37,653 bases of DNA from Paenibacillus marchantiophytorum (GCF_014640555.1 NZ_BMHE01000063.1:1-37653); one strand, 5' to 3'. Positions 1 through 8,176 are shown, numbered from the stretch's first letter. Notes: generated by a model from the letters alone, not told the origin. A program made the numbers and translations.

Positions 1-321
1 TCGTCACAATCACTATACCAAACCGAAGCGGTGTTTTTCTATTTTAGCAAGAGGTCAATCATTATCCTGGTTCTGCTATATGTATCAAGGATTTAAGACT
101 AATTTCGCTCTGCGAAGTTTGAGTTATTATTACTACAAAAGCGGCAAAAATATAAATGAAAGTTACGTCTTCAACAGAAAAGAGGGTATTGTCGATACCC
201 GACCCTGAGTGTGAAATGAATATGGACAGAAAGAATGACTATAGCTATTCTTTATAAAGCAGATTTCCTACACGTTTGTTATCCTATTCTTATGATAAAT
301 AACAGTTCGATTCCAGAGAAA
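1..321. other. Leading region without a clear gene
   Basis: No convincing coding sequence was found upstream of the first methyltransferase. A short perfect hairpin is visible at 184-200 (GGGTAT, five-base loop, ATACCC), just before the region where transcription of the next gene would begin. It lacks a following T-run, so I do not call it a terminator. The reading frame of the methyltransferase stays open back to 235, but that extension looks non-family and has no good ribosome-binding site. Confidence 0.4.
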
Positions 322-1107
322 ATGAAATGGCAGATCGATGAGACGATCATCGTCAGCAGGCTGCGGGCCGCGGGCTGTGTGTTCGCCGAGGATGAAGCCA
401 GGATGCTACTATCAGCAGCAAGTAACCCAGATGACCTCATAGCCATGGTGGATCGTCGATCAGCCGGCTTGCCGCTGGAGCACGTCATCGGTTGGGCAGA
501 ATTCTGCGGGCTTCGAATTATGGTGGATTCTGGCGTCTTCGTTCCTCGTTCCCGCACAGAGTTTCTCGTTCTTCAAGCTGCTTTGCGTGCTCATTCAGGA
601 GCCGTTGTCGTTGACCTGTGCTGCGGTTCGGGTGCGGTGGGTACAGCATTGTGTGCTACCGTGGAACGGATCAAGCTGCACGCCGCTGATATCGACCCGG
701 CTGCTGTAGACTGTGCGCGTCGTAACCTCACTGCCGTCGGCGGCAGTGTATACGAAGGTGATCTCTACGATGCGCTGCCAGCCAAGCTAAGAGGCCGTGT
801 TGATGTGCTGGTCGCGAATGCACCTTATGTGCCTACCCATGCGATCAAGATGCTGCCGCCGGAAGCCCGCATACATGAGGCGCGGATTGCGCTCGAAGGG
901 GGTGAGGATGGGCTTGATATTCAGCGCAGAGTGGCGGCTCAAGCACCGTTCTGGTTGGCACAAGACGGCTGCCTGCTAGTGGAGACTAGTCTGAGACAGG
1001 CGCCCCAGACCGTCCAGATTTTCGCGCAGAGTGGACTGATTCCACAGGTGGCTCGATCGGACGAACGGGATGCAACAGTCGTAATCGGAACGATGCCTTG
1101 CTCTTGA
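322..1107 (+). CDS. PrmC/HemK-like protein-(glutamine-N5) methyltransferase
   Basis: This is a class I SAM-dependent methyltransferase related to PrmC/HemK, which methylates the glutamine of release-factor GGQ motifs; members of this 'PrmC-related' subgroup have less certain targets. The SAM-binding loop is VVVDLCCGSGAVGTAL. The catalytic NPPY signature appears as NAPYVPT, a variant typical of the subgroup. An N-terminal helical region (LRAAGCVFAEDEARML) precedes the methyltransferase fold. The frame is open from 235, but I chose ATG 322, which gives 261 residues and begins where the family begins. No strong Shine-Dalgarno is visible for any start, so the start is uncertain. It stands alone, about 90 bp before the TetR gene. 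Confidence 0.8.
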   Translation: MKWQIDETIIVSRLRAAGCVFAEDEARMLLSAASNPDDLIAMVDRRSAGLPLEHVIGWAEFCGLRIMVDSGVFVPRSRTEFLVLQAALRAHSGAVVVDLCCGSGAVGTALCATVERIKLHAADIDPAAVDCARRNLTAVGGSVYEGDLYDALPAKLRGRVDVLVANAPYVPTHAIKMLPPEARIHEARIALEGGEDGLDIQRRVAAQAPFWLAQDGCLLVETSLRQAPQTVQIFAQSGLIPQVARSDERDATVVIGTMPCS

Positions 1108-1124
1108 GCATTGCAATCTATTGG

Positions 1125-1154
1125 TTGACAATATAGATTATTTATCTCTATAAT
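1125..1154 (+). promoter_or_regulatory. Sigma-A promoter of the TetR gene
   Basis: TTGACA (1125-1130) and TATAAT (1149-1154) are both perfect consensus boxes, with an 18-bp spacer. They lie about 40 bp before the TetR start. A TGAC-N10-GTCA inverted repeat at 1157-1174 sits just downstream and may be an autoregulatory operator. Confidence 0.75.
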
Positions 1155-1195
1155 TTTGACTACTATCTATGTCATATTAAAAGGTGAATAATGCG

Positions 1196-1849
1196 ATGTC
1201 TCCTCGGACCAAAGAGCAAAACGAAATCATTCGCAAGCAGCGTAAACAAGAAATATTACAAGCGGCTATCCGCGTTTATGTCGATAAAGGCTATGTCGCG
1301 TCTGAAATGAGCGATATCGCGGTTCAGGCAGGACTCGCGCATGGCTTAGTTTACTATTATTTCAAAAATAAGAAAGCTTTGTTCCGCGAGTTATACGAAT
1401 ATATGATGGAGGAGTCCAAGCAATATACGAAGACGTTTTTCCAGCAAGAGGGCTCTGCCTACACATTGTTCGAAAGCTACGCACGGATCGTCTGCGAGCG
1501 GGTTTTGGAGAATCCTGTCACGCAACGTTTTTATATGCGAATCAGCCTGGATGTGCATCACTTGTACACGCTAGAAGAGTTTTCTCCATTTGAGTGGATT
1601 AGAAACTTCATGTCTCAGATGACTTTGGCCATAGAAAAGGGCATCCAACAAGGCGCGATTCAGCAAGGTGACGCTAATTTGATGGCTGTGCAATTCTGGG
1701 GATCTGTCTCCCAGGGAATGAATTATTTGGATCAAATCCAGCAGGAGCTGACAACGCAAGGGATTCCTGATGCAGATAGGAAAGATCAGCTCAAGACGAT
1801 ATTGGATCAAGTAGTAGAATCGGCGATTTCGTTATTTAAACCTAAGTAA
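1196..1849 (+). CDS. TetR/AcrR family transcriptional regulator
   Basis: A one-component repressor. The N-terminal TetR helix-turn-helix is clear: RKQEILQAAIRVYVDKGY followed by MSDIAVQAGLAHGLVYYYFK, ending in the diagnostic YYYF-NK-LF stretch. The C-terminal ligand-binding region is divergent, so the inducer cannot be read. ATG 1196 (217 aa) is chosen over GTG 1184 because AAAGGTG lies at a proper distance before the ATG. The downstream oxidoreductase gene has a promoter with an overlapping inverted repeat, which suggests this regulator controls the following oxidoreductase/MFS genes. That link is an inference. Confidence 0.88.
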   Translation: MSPRTKEQNEIIRKQRKQEILQAAIRVYVDKGYVASEMSDIAVQAGLAHGLVYYYFKNKKALFRELYEYMMEESKQYTKTFFQQEGSAYTLFESYARIVCERVLENPVTQRFYMRISLDVHHLYTLEEFSPFEWIRNFMSQMTLAIEKGIQQGAIQQGDANLMAVQFWGSVSQGMNYLDQIQQELTTQGIPDADRKDQLKTILDQVVESAISLFKPK

Positions 1850-1865
1850 TTTTTTTTCTTTTTAT

Positions 1866-1895
1866 ATTGACTTATATGTCAATCAAAAATAAGAT
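1866..1895 (+). promoter_or_regulatory. Promoter with overlapping TetR-type operator
   Basis: An inverted repeat ATTGAC-TTATAT-GTCAAT (1866-1883) overlaps a -35 box TTGACT (1867-1872). The -10 box TAAGAT (1890-1895) follows after a 17-bp spacer. The overlap is the usual geometry for repression by the TetR protein encoded just upstream. It shares the GAC/GTC half-site core with the repeat before the TetR gene. Confidence 0.6.
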
Positions 1896-1924
1896 GGAAA
1901 TAAGAAGTGAAGGGAGTGAACGTA

Positions 1925-2515
1925 ATGAAAATATTAGTTATTGCAGCTCATCCTAATTTACGTGAGTCACGTGTCAACAAACGCTGGGTAACGGAATTGC
2001 ACAAGTATCCTGAGCATGTAACCGTGCATGAATTGTACGCAGCTTATCCAGGAAAAACAATTGATATTGAGCGTGAACAGGCACTAATTGCAGAACATGA
2101 TCGCTTAGTGCTACAATTCCCTCTACAATGGTATAGCACGCCGGCTATGTTGAAGCAATGGGTGGATGACGTATTTACAACGAGTTGGCTGTTTAGTCAT
2201 GGAGGCAGGAAAGTTGCTGGCAAGGAACTCATTCTCGCGATATCGATCGGCGGTGCTGAAGCGACCTATCAGGCAGGAGGCTTGATTGGGTACACGATCA
2301 GCGAACTGATGCGCCCTTTACAAGCCTTGGCGAATCAAATTAATCTGACATTGCTTCCGTATTTTACTTTGTACGGTGCGGTTAAGGCAACGGATGAGGA
2401 AATCGAAATCAGTGCCGCACAGTATGCTCAATATATTGTGACCCCTGAACTCAATCCACGAATTGCTTGGAAACGAAGCCTGGAAGCTATGCAAAAAACC
2501 ATGATGACGGATTAG
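1925..2515 (+). CDS. NAD(P)H-dependent flavin oxidoreductase, Flavodoxin_2 family (KefF/MdaB/YwrO-like)
   Basis: A cytosolic flavoprotein quinone/NAD(P)H oxidoreductase. The N-terminal flavodoxin-like strand-loop is MKILVIAAHPNLRESRVNK, the phosphate-binding region of the cofactor. The family signature QFPLQWYSTPAMLKQW lies in the middle, followed by SIGGAEATYQAGG. The length, 196 aa, is normal. ATG 1925 is preferred to GTG 1907 because GAAGGGAGTG precedes it as a ribosome-binding site. It lies between the TetR gene and an MFS transporter, a common arrangement for quinone or electrophile defence. The real substrate is unknown. Confidence 0.85.
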   Translation: MKILVIAAHPNLRESRVNKRWVTELHKYPEHVTVHELYAAYPGKTIDIEREQALIAEHDRLVLQFPLQWYSTPAMLKQWVDDVFTTSWLFSHGGRKVAGKELILAISIGGAEATYQAGGLIGYTISELMRPLQALANQINLTLLPYFTLYGAVKATDEEIEISAAQYAQYIVTPELNPRIAWKRSLEAMQKTMMTD

Positions 2516-2553
2516 AAGTAATCCGGATTAACAGCAAGAAGAAAGGCGCATCC

Positions 2554-3801
2554 ATGTGGACGTATACCGTAGATATATTTCGTGATTTATCTCCTGGCGT
2601 GAAGCGATTCATTGCTACGGAAAGCTTGTTTGGCATCGGGGTGGGCATCCTCAGCCTTATCCTAAATTTACATCTTCTAGAGCTAGGCTTCTCCAAAGGC
2701 GATATCGGCAGAATAACGTCACTAGGCGCATTGACGATTGGCTTGGCCAGTCTGCCTGCTGGCTACATCGTGAAGCATGTGGGGCGCAAAAAGATCCTCG
2801 TAACAGGCATGCTCTTGGCATTCCTGTCATTGACGGTGTTCGGATTCGCAACCAGCCTTGGTGCAGTTACCGCTGCGCAGGTCATCTGGTCACTTGCGAT
2901 TACAGCCATCTTGAACACTGAAATTCAGTTAATTTTCCAATACTGCCGCAGCAAGAAAGAAGAGACAAGCGCTTATTCGTTGCTGTTCGCCGTTTTTACG
3001 CTTTTCACTGGCCTTGGCACATGGCTCGGCGGTTACTTGCCCGATTGGCTGCATGGCCAAACTTCGACCTACCAGTCCGCGTTTTTCGTTGCTGGTGGAT
3101 GTCTGGCGCTCTCAGGTATATTACGCGGATTGCTGCTTCCTTCTACTCATACTAGGGTGGGAGATGCTGGGGAGACCCGCGGCGTACAAGGAGCGAAGCC
3201 TTCGAACCAGCCCAAAAGGGGGCATGCGATCTATTTCCTGTTGCTGCTTTCACTGTTAATATTCAATTCAGGCTTTACTTACGGACTGCTAAGTCCCTTC
3301 CTGAACGTCATCCTGAAGTTTCGCTTTCAAATGGAGGACGGCAACATCTCAGGATTGCTTGCATTGTCTGGATTGTTCTTCTTTATCGGTTCCATCGCTA
3401 TGCCGTATATCGTAGAGAGATGGGGCAGCCGGAAAACGTTCGTGTTCCTGTTTCTGTATAATACGGTGGTCGTTGCCTTGATGGCGCTAGCTATGCCAGC
3501 GTCGGTATTCGCGATTCTGCTGCTCATTCGCGGGACGGGCTTCACGATGCTGAACAATTTGATGGACAGCGAATGCATGTCGGCAGTGGCCGAAGAAGAC
3601 CGCAACTTGTTCGCAGGCATGCGGACGGTCTCGCGCAGTATTGGCAACACGATTGCTTCTTTTTGGGCGGGCTATATTTTGGCTGGAAATCACTATTCGC
3701 TGCCTTTCGTTCTTACGGCGGTTGCCATGCTGGCGGGTTATGCTGTGTATGCGTGGTTCGTGCAGGGCATGCTGGATAAAAGACTGCGAGATCAGTCTTG
3801 A
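2554..3801 (+). CDS. MFS transporter
   Basis: A 12-helix major facilitator superfamily permease. Long hydrophobic segments alternate with short loops, and the loop between helices 2 and 3 has the MFS signature form GYIVKHVGRKKIL. A hydrophilic central loop separates two six-helix halves. ATG 2554 follows AGAAAGG at good spacing and gives 415 aa; the longer frame from 2467 overlaps the oxidoreductase and adds a non-family N-terminus. It probably exports a drug-like or metabolic compound in the TetR-controlled unit. The substrate cannot be told from sequence. Confidence 0.85.
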   Translation: MWTYTVDIFRDLSPGVKRFIATESLFGIGVGILSLILNLHLLELGFSKGDIGRITSLGALTIGLASLPAGYIVKHVGRKKILVTGMLLAFLSLTVFGFATSLGAVTAAQVIWSLAITAILNTEIQLIFQYCRSKKEETSAYSLLFAVFTLFTGLGTWLGGYLPDWLHGQTSTYQSAFFVAGGCLALSGILRGLLLPSTHTRVGDAGETRGVQGAKPSNQPKRGHAIYFLLLLSLLIFNSGFTYGLLSPFLNVILKFRFQMEDGNISGLLALSGLFFFIGSIAMPYIVERWGSRKTFVFLFLYNTVVVALMALAMPASVFAILLLIRGTGFTMLNNLMDSECMSAVAEEDRNLFAGMRTVSRSIGNTIASFWAGYILAGNHYSLPFVLTAVAMLAGYAVYAWFVQGMLDKRLRDQS

Positions 3802-3831
3802 CGAAAAGTAATTTTGAAGGAGACGTTTGAA

Positions 3832-4425
3832 ATGGAAACGGAACGAATTAAACAACAAATCGAATTTATTCGTGAAATTGATGGGTTGAAGCACGTGCTT
3901 CGTCAATCTTACCTAATGAACGGCTCGCGGCGCGAAAATGATGCTGAACATACTTGGCATATAGCTGTGATGGGATTATTGCTTAAAGAACATGCCATCG
4001 ATCAGAATTTGAACTTGAAGAAAGTCGTTCACATGCTGCTAATTCATGATCTGGTCGAGATTGATGCTGGAGATACTTTTGCCTATGATGTCAAAGGGTA
4101 TGAAGATAAATGGGATCGGGAATTAGCGGCTGCTAAACGTATTTATGGGCTTCTTCCTGTGGATCAACAGACCGAGTGGATGGACCTATGGCTCGAATTC
4201 GAGGAAGGTCAGACGACGGAAGCCAAATATGCTGCTGCGATGGATCGACTTCACCCTGTGCTGCATAATTTCTATACGGAAGGCATAGCTTGGAAAGCTC
4301 ACAAAGTTTCAGTTGGTGTGGTAAAGATGAGGGTCGCTGTCGTTGCTGAAGCAGCTCCTGCATTAGGGCAGTTTGTCGCGGATCTGCTTGAAGAAGCAGT
4401 AGAAAAAGGTTATCTATTGCCATAG
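3832..4425 (+). CDS. HD-domain phosphohydrolase (YfbR/HDDC2-like)
   Basis: A small HD-domain protein of 197 aa related to 5'-deoxynucleotidases (YfbR, HDDC2; COG1896). The metal-binding pattern is visible: ENDAEHTWH gives the first His, HDLVEIDAGD gives the HD pair, and a downstream D lies in the AAMDRLHP helix. The family dephosphorylates dNMPs; activity here is inferred. ATG 3832 is preceded by GAAGGAG, so the TTG start at 3814 is rejected. It follows the MFS gene by 30 bp and may be co-transcribed with it. Confidence 0.82.
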   Translation: METERIKQQIEFIREIDGLKHVLRQSYLMNGSRRENDAEHTWHIAVMGLLLKEHAIDQNLNLKKVVHMLLIHDLVEIDAGDTFAYDVKGYEDKWDRELAAAKRIYGLLPVDQQTEWMDLWLEFEEGQTTEAKYAAAMDRLHPVLHNFYTEGIAWKAHKVSVGVVKMRVAVVAEAAPALGQFVADLLEEAVEKGYLLP

Positions 4426-4429
4426 ATTG

Positions 4430-4443
4430 AGGACATATGTCCT
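4430..4443. promoter_or_regulatory. Perfect 14-bp palindrome, possible operator
   Basis: AGGACATATGTCCT is a perfect palindrome just after the HD-domain gene and about 70 bp before the YdcZ - Crp/Fnr - YdcZ operon. No T-run follows, so it is not a terminator. The Crp/Fnr-type protein encoded downstream is a candidate binder, although the sequence does not look like a classical CRP site. Confidence 0.4.
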
Positions 4444-4510
4444 TGCCCTAAACTCAGGCACATCGTTAAATAAGAGGAAGAAGTGCCGAGATTAAGGGAG
4501 GTTTACAAGG

Positions 4511-4936
4511 ATGAAAGGATTTATATATGCTTGTTTGGGCGGAGCATTCCTGACATTGCAAGGTGCAGCCAATGCGAACATAGGTGAAAGGATCGGAACT
4601 TGGCAAGCGGCCACACTCACCCAAGGTACCGGATTCATAGCAGCCTGGCTGCTTGTTTGGCTGATTCGTGATAGATCTTGGCGGAATCTCAAGCAGGTGA
4701 AGCCTGTTTATAGGTTAGGCGGGGCATTGGCAGCCTTCATCCTGTTCAGCAACATCACGGCGTTTCACCGGAATGGCGCGGCTTTGACGGTGTCGGCAGT
4801 GCTAATTTCTCAGATCACCGCGACCATTTTGATGGAAAAGAAAGGCTTGTTTGGTCAAGCTCCGCTTCGCTTAAGGCCAGCGCAATGGGCCGGCGTGGGG
4901 TTAATGGTTATTGGCATTCTTTTGATAACCGTATGA
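4511..4936 (+). CDS. DMT-superfamily small transporter, YdcZ/DUF606 family (first copy)
   Basis: A 141-residue membrane protein with about four or five hydrophobic helices, the size of YdcZ/DUF606 half-transporters. It begins MKGFIYACLGGAFLTLQGAANA; the small, Gly/Ala-rich first helix is typical. GGGAGG precedes ATG 4511. A second YdcZ-type gene lies at 5690 on the other side of a Crp/Fnr gene, so the two probably pair as a heterodimer. The substrate is unknown. Confidence 0.8.
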   Translation: MKGFIYACLGGAFLTLQGAANANIGERIGTWQAATLTQGTGFIAAWLLVWLIRDRSWRNLKQVKPVYRLGGALAAFILFSNITAFHRNGAALTVSAVLISQITATILMEKKGLFGQAPLRLRPAQWAGVGLMVIGILLITV

Positions 4937-4976
4937 TGGTTGCAATCGATACCCAGTAGAGGAGGGAGCGCTTGAA

Positions 4977-5693
4977 ATGAAAGAGATTATAGACATGATA
5001 CGGATTAATCGCTATTTAAGTGAATTTGGCTTAGAAGAAGTTTTCCCAGAACCGCTGAGGCAGCATATGATCTTATACCGGTTTGAACCGGATGAAACAC
5101 TTATTTTGCAAGGCGAAGAATCCCAAATTCTATTTTTACTGGTGCAAGGAAAAGTTAAAGTATATACAACCTCAATAGAAGGGAAAACGTTGCTGATAAA
5201 TTTTACAACTCCTTTAGGGCTGATTGGAGAAATTGAATGCTTGAAGGGGTGGGAGAATCTAAACACCGTAACTGCGGTTTCCGCCGTAGAGACGATCGGT
5301 ATCCATAAGCGCTGGTTAAGCCAGTATAGGGAGGAGGCACCCTTTCTGCGCTTTTTGCTAGACATGGTGACCCATAAATTCTACTTAAAGTCGATTTCAC
5401 TTAGTTTCAATCTGCTGTATCCCGTAGAAGTGCGCTTGGCCAGTTATCTGTTGTCAATTTCTTCTGAGGACCAGAATGAGATACAAGCAAGCGTAAGCGT
5501 GTCCAAATTAAAAGATACGGCGAATCTGATCGGGACCAGTTACCGGCATATGAATCGGGTACTTCAAAGTTTCTGTTCGGCAGGATTCGTAGTGCGCAGA
5601 AGTGGAACACTCGTCGTGAAAGACAGACAAGGGCTAATCACGGTAGCTGGCCGAAATATTTATGAGAGTGCTGAAGGGAGGGAGCATCTATGA
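4977..5693 (+). CDS. Crp/Fnr-family regulator, YeiL-like
   Basis: A 238-residue regulator with an N-terminal cyclic-nucleotide-binding-type beta-roll (FEPDETLILQGEESQILFLL...GLIGEIECL) and a C-terminal winged helix (LKDTANLIGTSYRHMNRVLQ). The INFTTPLGLIGEIE segment and the helical region after it resemble E. coli YeiL. The usual CRP cAMP-contact residues are not obvious, so the effector may differ. A GAGGAGGG ribosome-binding site precedes ATG 4977. Its stop codon overlaps the start of the second YdcZ gene (ATGA), showing translational coupling. It probably regulates the transporter pair. Confidence 0.83.
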   Translation: MKEIIDMIRINRYLSEFGLEEVFPEPLRQHMILYRFEPDETLILQGEESQILFLLVQGKVKVYTTSIEGKTLLINFTTPLGLIGEIECLKGWENLNTVTAVSAVETIGIHKRWLSQYREEAPFLRFLLDMVTHKFYLKSISLSFNLLYPVEVRLASYLLSISSEDQNEIQASVSVSKLKDTANLIGTSYRHMNRVLQSFCSAGFVVRRSGTLVVKDRQGLITVAGRNIYESAEGREHL

Positions 5694-6148
5694 TAGTGGG
5701 CATCTTGATGGCTTTGGCCGCAGGTTCTTTCATAAGTGTTCAAACGATGTTCAACAGCAAAGTTAACGAAGCTGTAAGCTCTCAGACGACGACTGCTTTG
5801 GTATTGGGGATGGGTTTTGTAGCTTCCCTCAGTATGGGACTACTGTTTGAAGGAGTGGAATACTTTGCTTTAAAGCCTATGCACGCGTGGTACTGGTTTA
5901 GCGGTTTATTGGGGATTGGCGTTGTGACCTGCGTAGTAAGGGGAGTAAAGCTGCTAGGAGCCAGCAATGCGATCTTACTCGTCATGGTTTCTCAGCTGAT
6001 CTGCGCATTGTGGTGGGATTCCGTAGGCTGGTTCGGTCTGGAGACAGTGACGCTTACGGTGCAAAAAGCAATTGGGGTTACTGTTTTAATCTGTGGCCTG
6101 ATCCTGTTTAAGGCAACACCTAAACGTTTGAAGACAGTATCACACTAG
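5690..6148 (+). CDS. DMT-superfamily small transporter, YdcZ/DUF606 family (second copy)
   Basis: A 152-residue membrane protein with about five hydrophobic segments. The N-terminus LMALAAGSFISVQTMFNSKV is the YdcZ/DUF606 pattern, with a helix-1 Gly/Ser region and an Asn in the following loop. ATG 5690 overlaps the stop of the Crp/Fnr gene by four bases, and GGGAGGGAG lies upstream inside that gene. Together with the copy at 4511 it likely forms one transporter. No function can be assigned beyond small-molecule transport. Confidence 0.8.
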   Translation: MIVGILMALAAGSFISVQTMFNSKVNEAVSSQTTTALVLGMGFVASLSMGLLFEGVEYFALKPMHAWYWFSGLLGIGVVTCVVRGVKLLGASNAILLVMVSQLICALWWDSVGWFGLETVTLTVQKAIGVTVLICGLILFKATPKRLKTVSH

Positions 6149-6314
6149 ATATTAGCCAAAGCGTGGATCATAGAAGCGCAATTAGGATTGGAAGAAGTAG
6201 AGATGATGCCTCATGTCAGCAAATGGTGGATGGTATTGAGAAGTTCTAATCGCTGAACCTATGAGTATATTGTAGGGATGGTTTTTTGGAGCTTCTTAGG
6301 GAGGTTGATCTCGA
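6149..6314 (+). other. Short intergenic stretch with a possible gene remnant
   Basis: A short open frame ending at about 6255 reads LAKAWIIEAQLGLEEVEMM and stops at TGA. It has no start or ribosome-binding site, so at most it is a remnant. The ribosome-binding site of the deacetylase (AGGGAGG) follows near 6298. Confidence 0.25.
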
Positions 6315-7214
6315 ATGCCCACTTACTTCCTACTATTGCTTCTCCTCACGGGGGGCTGGACACAGGCGGAACAGCAGGAAAGTCCATTAGATTCAATTTG
6401 TTCGCCTTCCGCTGTAAGCGCACCCAAAGTTTCGCCAATGGCTAAGAAATCGATTCATTACACGAATAAAGCTTTGTTTTTAACTTATCATCATCTGGCT
6501 GATAAGGAGTCTTTCATCACAATAACACCCAACAAATTTAAGCAGCATTTGCAGGCATTAAAAGATAATCATTATAATGTCATAACGATTGAAGATTATG
6601 CTTGTTTTCATGCACATCGGAAGGCTTTGCCTCCGAACGCGGTTGTCATCACGTTTGACGACGGGTATCGTTCTTTTTATGAGAAGGCGTATCCTATGCT
6701 CAAGCAAATGGGATATCCAGCGACCAATTTTGTTATTGTGAGCGATGTTGACTCCGATAACCCCTCATTGCCATTCCTAACCTGGCCACAAATCGTTGAG
6801 ATGAAACGCGATGGCTTTAGCTTTTACTCGCATACGTATGATCTTCATCAGAAAAAGCGTGATGAAGCAGGCAATTTAGTGCCTCCATTGACTAATCGGA
6901 TCTACTTGCCAAAGGAGCAACGATTGGAATCGGAAGAAGAAAAGCGGCAGCGAGTGGGAGGAGATTTGCTGTTGGGTGAGGCGCTGCTAAGAAGCAAGCT
7001 TCACAATCAGCTTTCGCTTCTCTGTTTCCCATTAGGGGAATACAATCAAGCAGTGATAGACGACGCCAAACAGCTTGGATTTTCTTTGTTTTTAACCACA
7101 AAAGAAGGTATTAACTCAGGCAGCAGCGAAGAAATCACCCGAATAAGTGCGGGGATGCCGTATGTATCCGCAGATATTTTGCTCAAAAAACTGCTGCAAT
7201 ATGATCAGAAATAG
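6315..7214 (+). CDS. Secreted polysaccharide deacetylase (NodB/CE4 family)
   Basis: A 299-residue exported protein. The start is short and hydrophobic (MPTYFLLLLLLTGGWTQA), an export signal. The CE4 catalytic fold follows: TFDDGY with Asp115 (base) and Asp116 (metal), then SHTYDLH with His173 and perhaps His178 as metal ligands. LFLTYHHLADKES is the usual lead-in strand. This subgroup removes acetyl groups from cell-wall or exopolysaccharide amino sugars. AGGGAGG precedes ATG 6315. A small membrane gene follows closely and may be co-transcribed. Confidence 0.86.
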   Translation: MPTYFLLLLLLTGGWTQAEQQESPLDSICSPSAVSAPKVSPMAKKSIHYTNKALFLTYHHLADKESFITITPNKFKQHLQALKDNHYNVITIEDYACFHAHRKALPPNAVVITFDDGYRSFYEKAYPMLKQMGYPATNFVIVSDVDSDNPSLPFLTWPQIVEMKRDGFSFYSHTYDLHQKKRDEAGNLVPPLTNRIYLPKEQRLESEEEKRQRVGGDLLLGEALLRSKLHNQLSLLCFPLGEYNQAVIDDAKQLGFSLFLTTKEGINSGSSEEITRISAGMPYVSADILLKKLLQYDQK

Positions 7215-7234
7215 ATGTAAAGGAGGTAAGCTTC

Positions 7235-7438
7235 ATTTCTACAAATAAACAGTTGTATATCGGATTCATTTTCTTCCCCATTATCATTCTACTAAATGGT
7301 GTGGTCATTGTTGGCACACCTCATTCGTTTGTTAAAATTATGAATTTAATTTCAATTGTTGCTGTGGCAGGGGCTTTGGGGGCTTTCATCAGAGAAATCT
7401 TTGTTCGGAGAGAAAAGGAGAGAGGGGAAGAAAGTTGA
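7235..7438 (+). CDS. Small membrane protein with probable ATT start
   Basis: An unrecognised 67-residue protein with two hydrophobic helices (IGFIFFPIIILLNGVVIV and NLISIVAVAGALGAFI) and a charged C-terminal tail (RREKERGEES). The only strong ribosome-binding site is AAAGGAGGTAA at 7219-7229. The ATT codon at 7235 lies at optimal distance from it. The nearest standard start, TTG 7253, is about 25 bases away, which is too far. I therefore propose ATT as the start. The gene follows the deacetylase by about 20 bp and is probably in its operon. Confidence 0.55.
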   Translation: MSTNKQLYIGFIFFPIIILLNGVVIVGTPHSFVKIMNLISIVAVAGALGAFIREIFVRREKERGEES

Positions 7439-7530
7439 ACTAGTTGAAAATATTAGGTATAGTAAACATGCCTGCGAAATAATGACGTTTTGGGACATCT
7501 ATCCAAAATTAAAGAAATGGAGAATAACAA

Positions 7531-7908
7531 ATGATTAATAAAATCGGACAAGTTATGTTATATGTGAATGATCAAGATGAGTGTTTGAAATTTTGGACAG
7601 AAAAAGCAGGGTTCAGCGTAGTTGCTGAGGAAAAAAACGAGTATATGAGATGGATTGAAATTGCTCCAACTAATGATTCTCAAACGAGTTTTGTGCTCCA
7701 TAATAAGGCCGTAATTGCTAAAATGCAGCCTGAATTAAATCTTAGTACACCTTCATTATTGTTTTTCTCGGACGAACTTGATTCCTTATATCAAGATTTT
7801 AAGGACAAAGATATCACTGTCGGAGAACTTGTAACTATTCCATCCGGAAGAGTATTCAACTTTGCCGATAATGAAGGAAATTATTTTGCTGTTTTGGAAA
7901 AAAAGTAA
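7531..7908 (+). CDS. VOC-family (glyoxalase-like) protein
   Basis: A 125-residue protein of the vicinal oxygen chelate superfamily, with two beta-alpha-beta-beta-beta modules. The first is GQVMLYVNDQDECLKFWTEK and the last is FNFADNEGNYFAVLEK, the typical terminal strand. Such proteins include glyoxalases, bleomycin/fosfomycin resistance proteins and dioxygenases; the substrate cannot be told. AATGGAGAA precedes ATG 7531. The roughly 90 bp before it hold no gene I can support. Confidence 0.8.
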   Translation: MINKIGQVMLYVNDQDECLKFWTEKAGFSVVAEEKNEYMRWIEIAPTNDSQTSFVLHNKAVIAKMQPELNLSTPSLLFFSDELDSLYQDFKDKDITVGELVTIPSGRVFNFADNEGNYFAVLEKK

Positions 7909-7929
7909 TTTCTGCGGAAATGCGTCTAG

Positions 7930-7968
7930 TAGAAAAACAAAAACCGTGGTCGATTTATCGAGCACGGT
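7930..7968 (-). terminator. Rho-independent terminator of the - strand pair
   Basis: Stem ACCGTGGTCGAT / ATCGAGCACGGT (7943-7968, one mismatch) has a two-base loop. On the - strand it is followed by T-runs (7930-7942). It terminates the small - strand genes at 8003-8458 and could also stop the VOC gene from the other side. Confidence 0.7.
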
Positions 7969-8002
7969 AAAGCCATATCATTAGATAAATAAGTCAAAGT
8001 CA

Positions 8003-8170
8003 TCATTCTTCATCTTTAAATTCCACGGGTTTCTCATGGAGCGAAGTAGCTGCGATCTGACCCAAATGATTATCAACAACAGCGCGAACCTTCATTGATT
8101 TAGTTGCAAAAAGCATATAGTTCAGTTCCTCCGGACGATGAATTACTATCGTCTCTTTTCTATTTTCCAT
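8003..8170 (-). CDS. Small unknown protein downstream of the L12-like pseudogene
   Basis: A 55-residue open frame starting MENRKETIVIHRPEELNYML and ending in an acidic tail (FKDEE). It begins six bases after the stop of the L12-like gene, so translation was probably coupled to it; no separate ribosome-binding site is seen. A good terminator follows at 7930-7968. The mixed strand/helix pattern looks like a real protein, but I do not recognise the family. It may be non-functional if its upstream partner is dead. Confidence 0.45.
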   Translation of the reverse strand: MENRKETIVIHRPEELNYMLFATKSMKVRAVVDNHLGQIAATSLHEKPVEFKDEE

Positions 8171-8176
8171 GGCAAA

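Noticed and set aside
7356..7538. Small + strand frame overlapping the membrane gene and the VOC ribosome-binding site
   Set aside because: No ribosome-binding site of its own and no motif; it is a shadow of the neighbouring frames.
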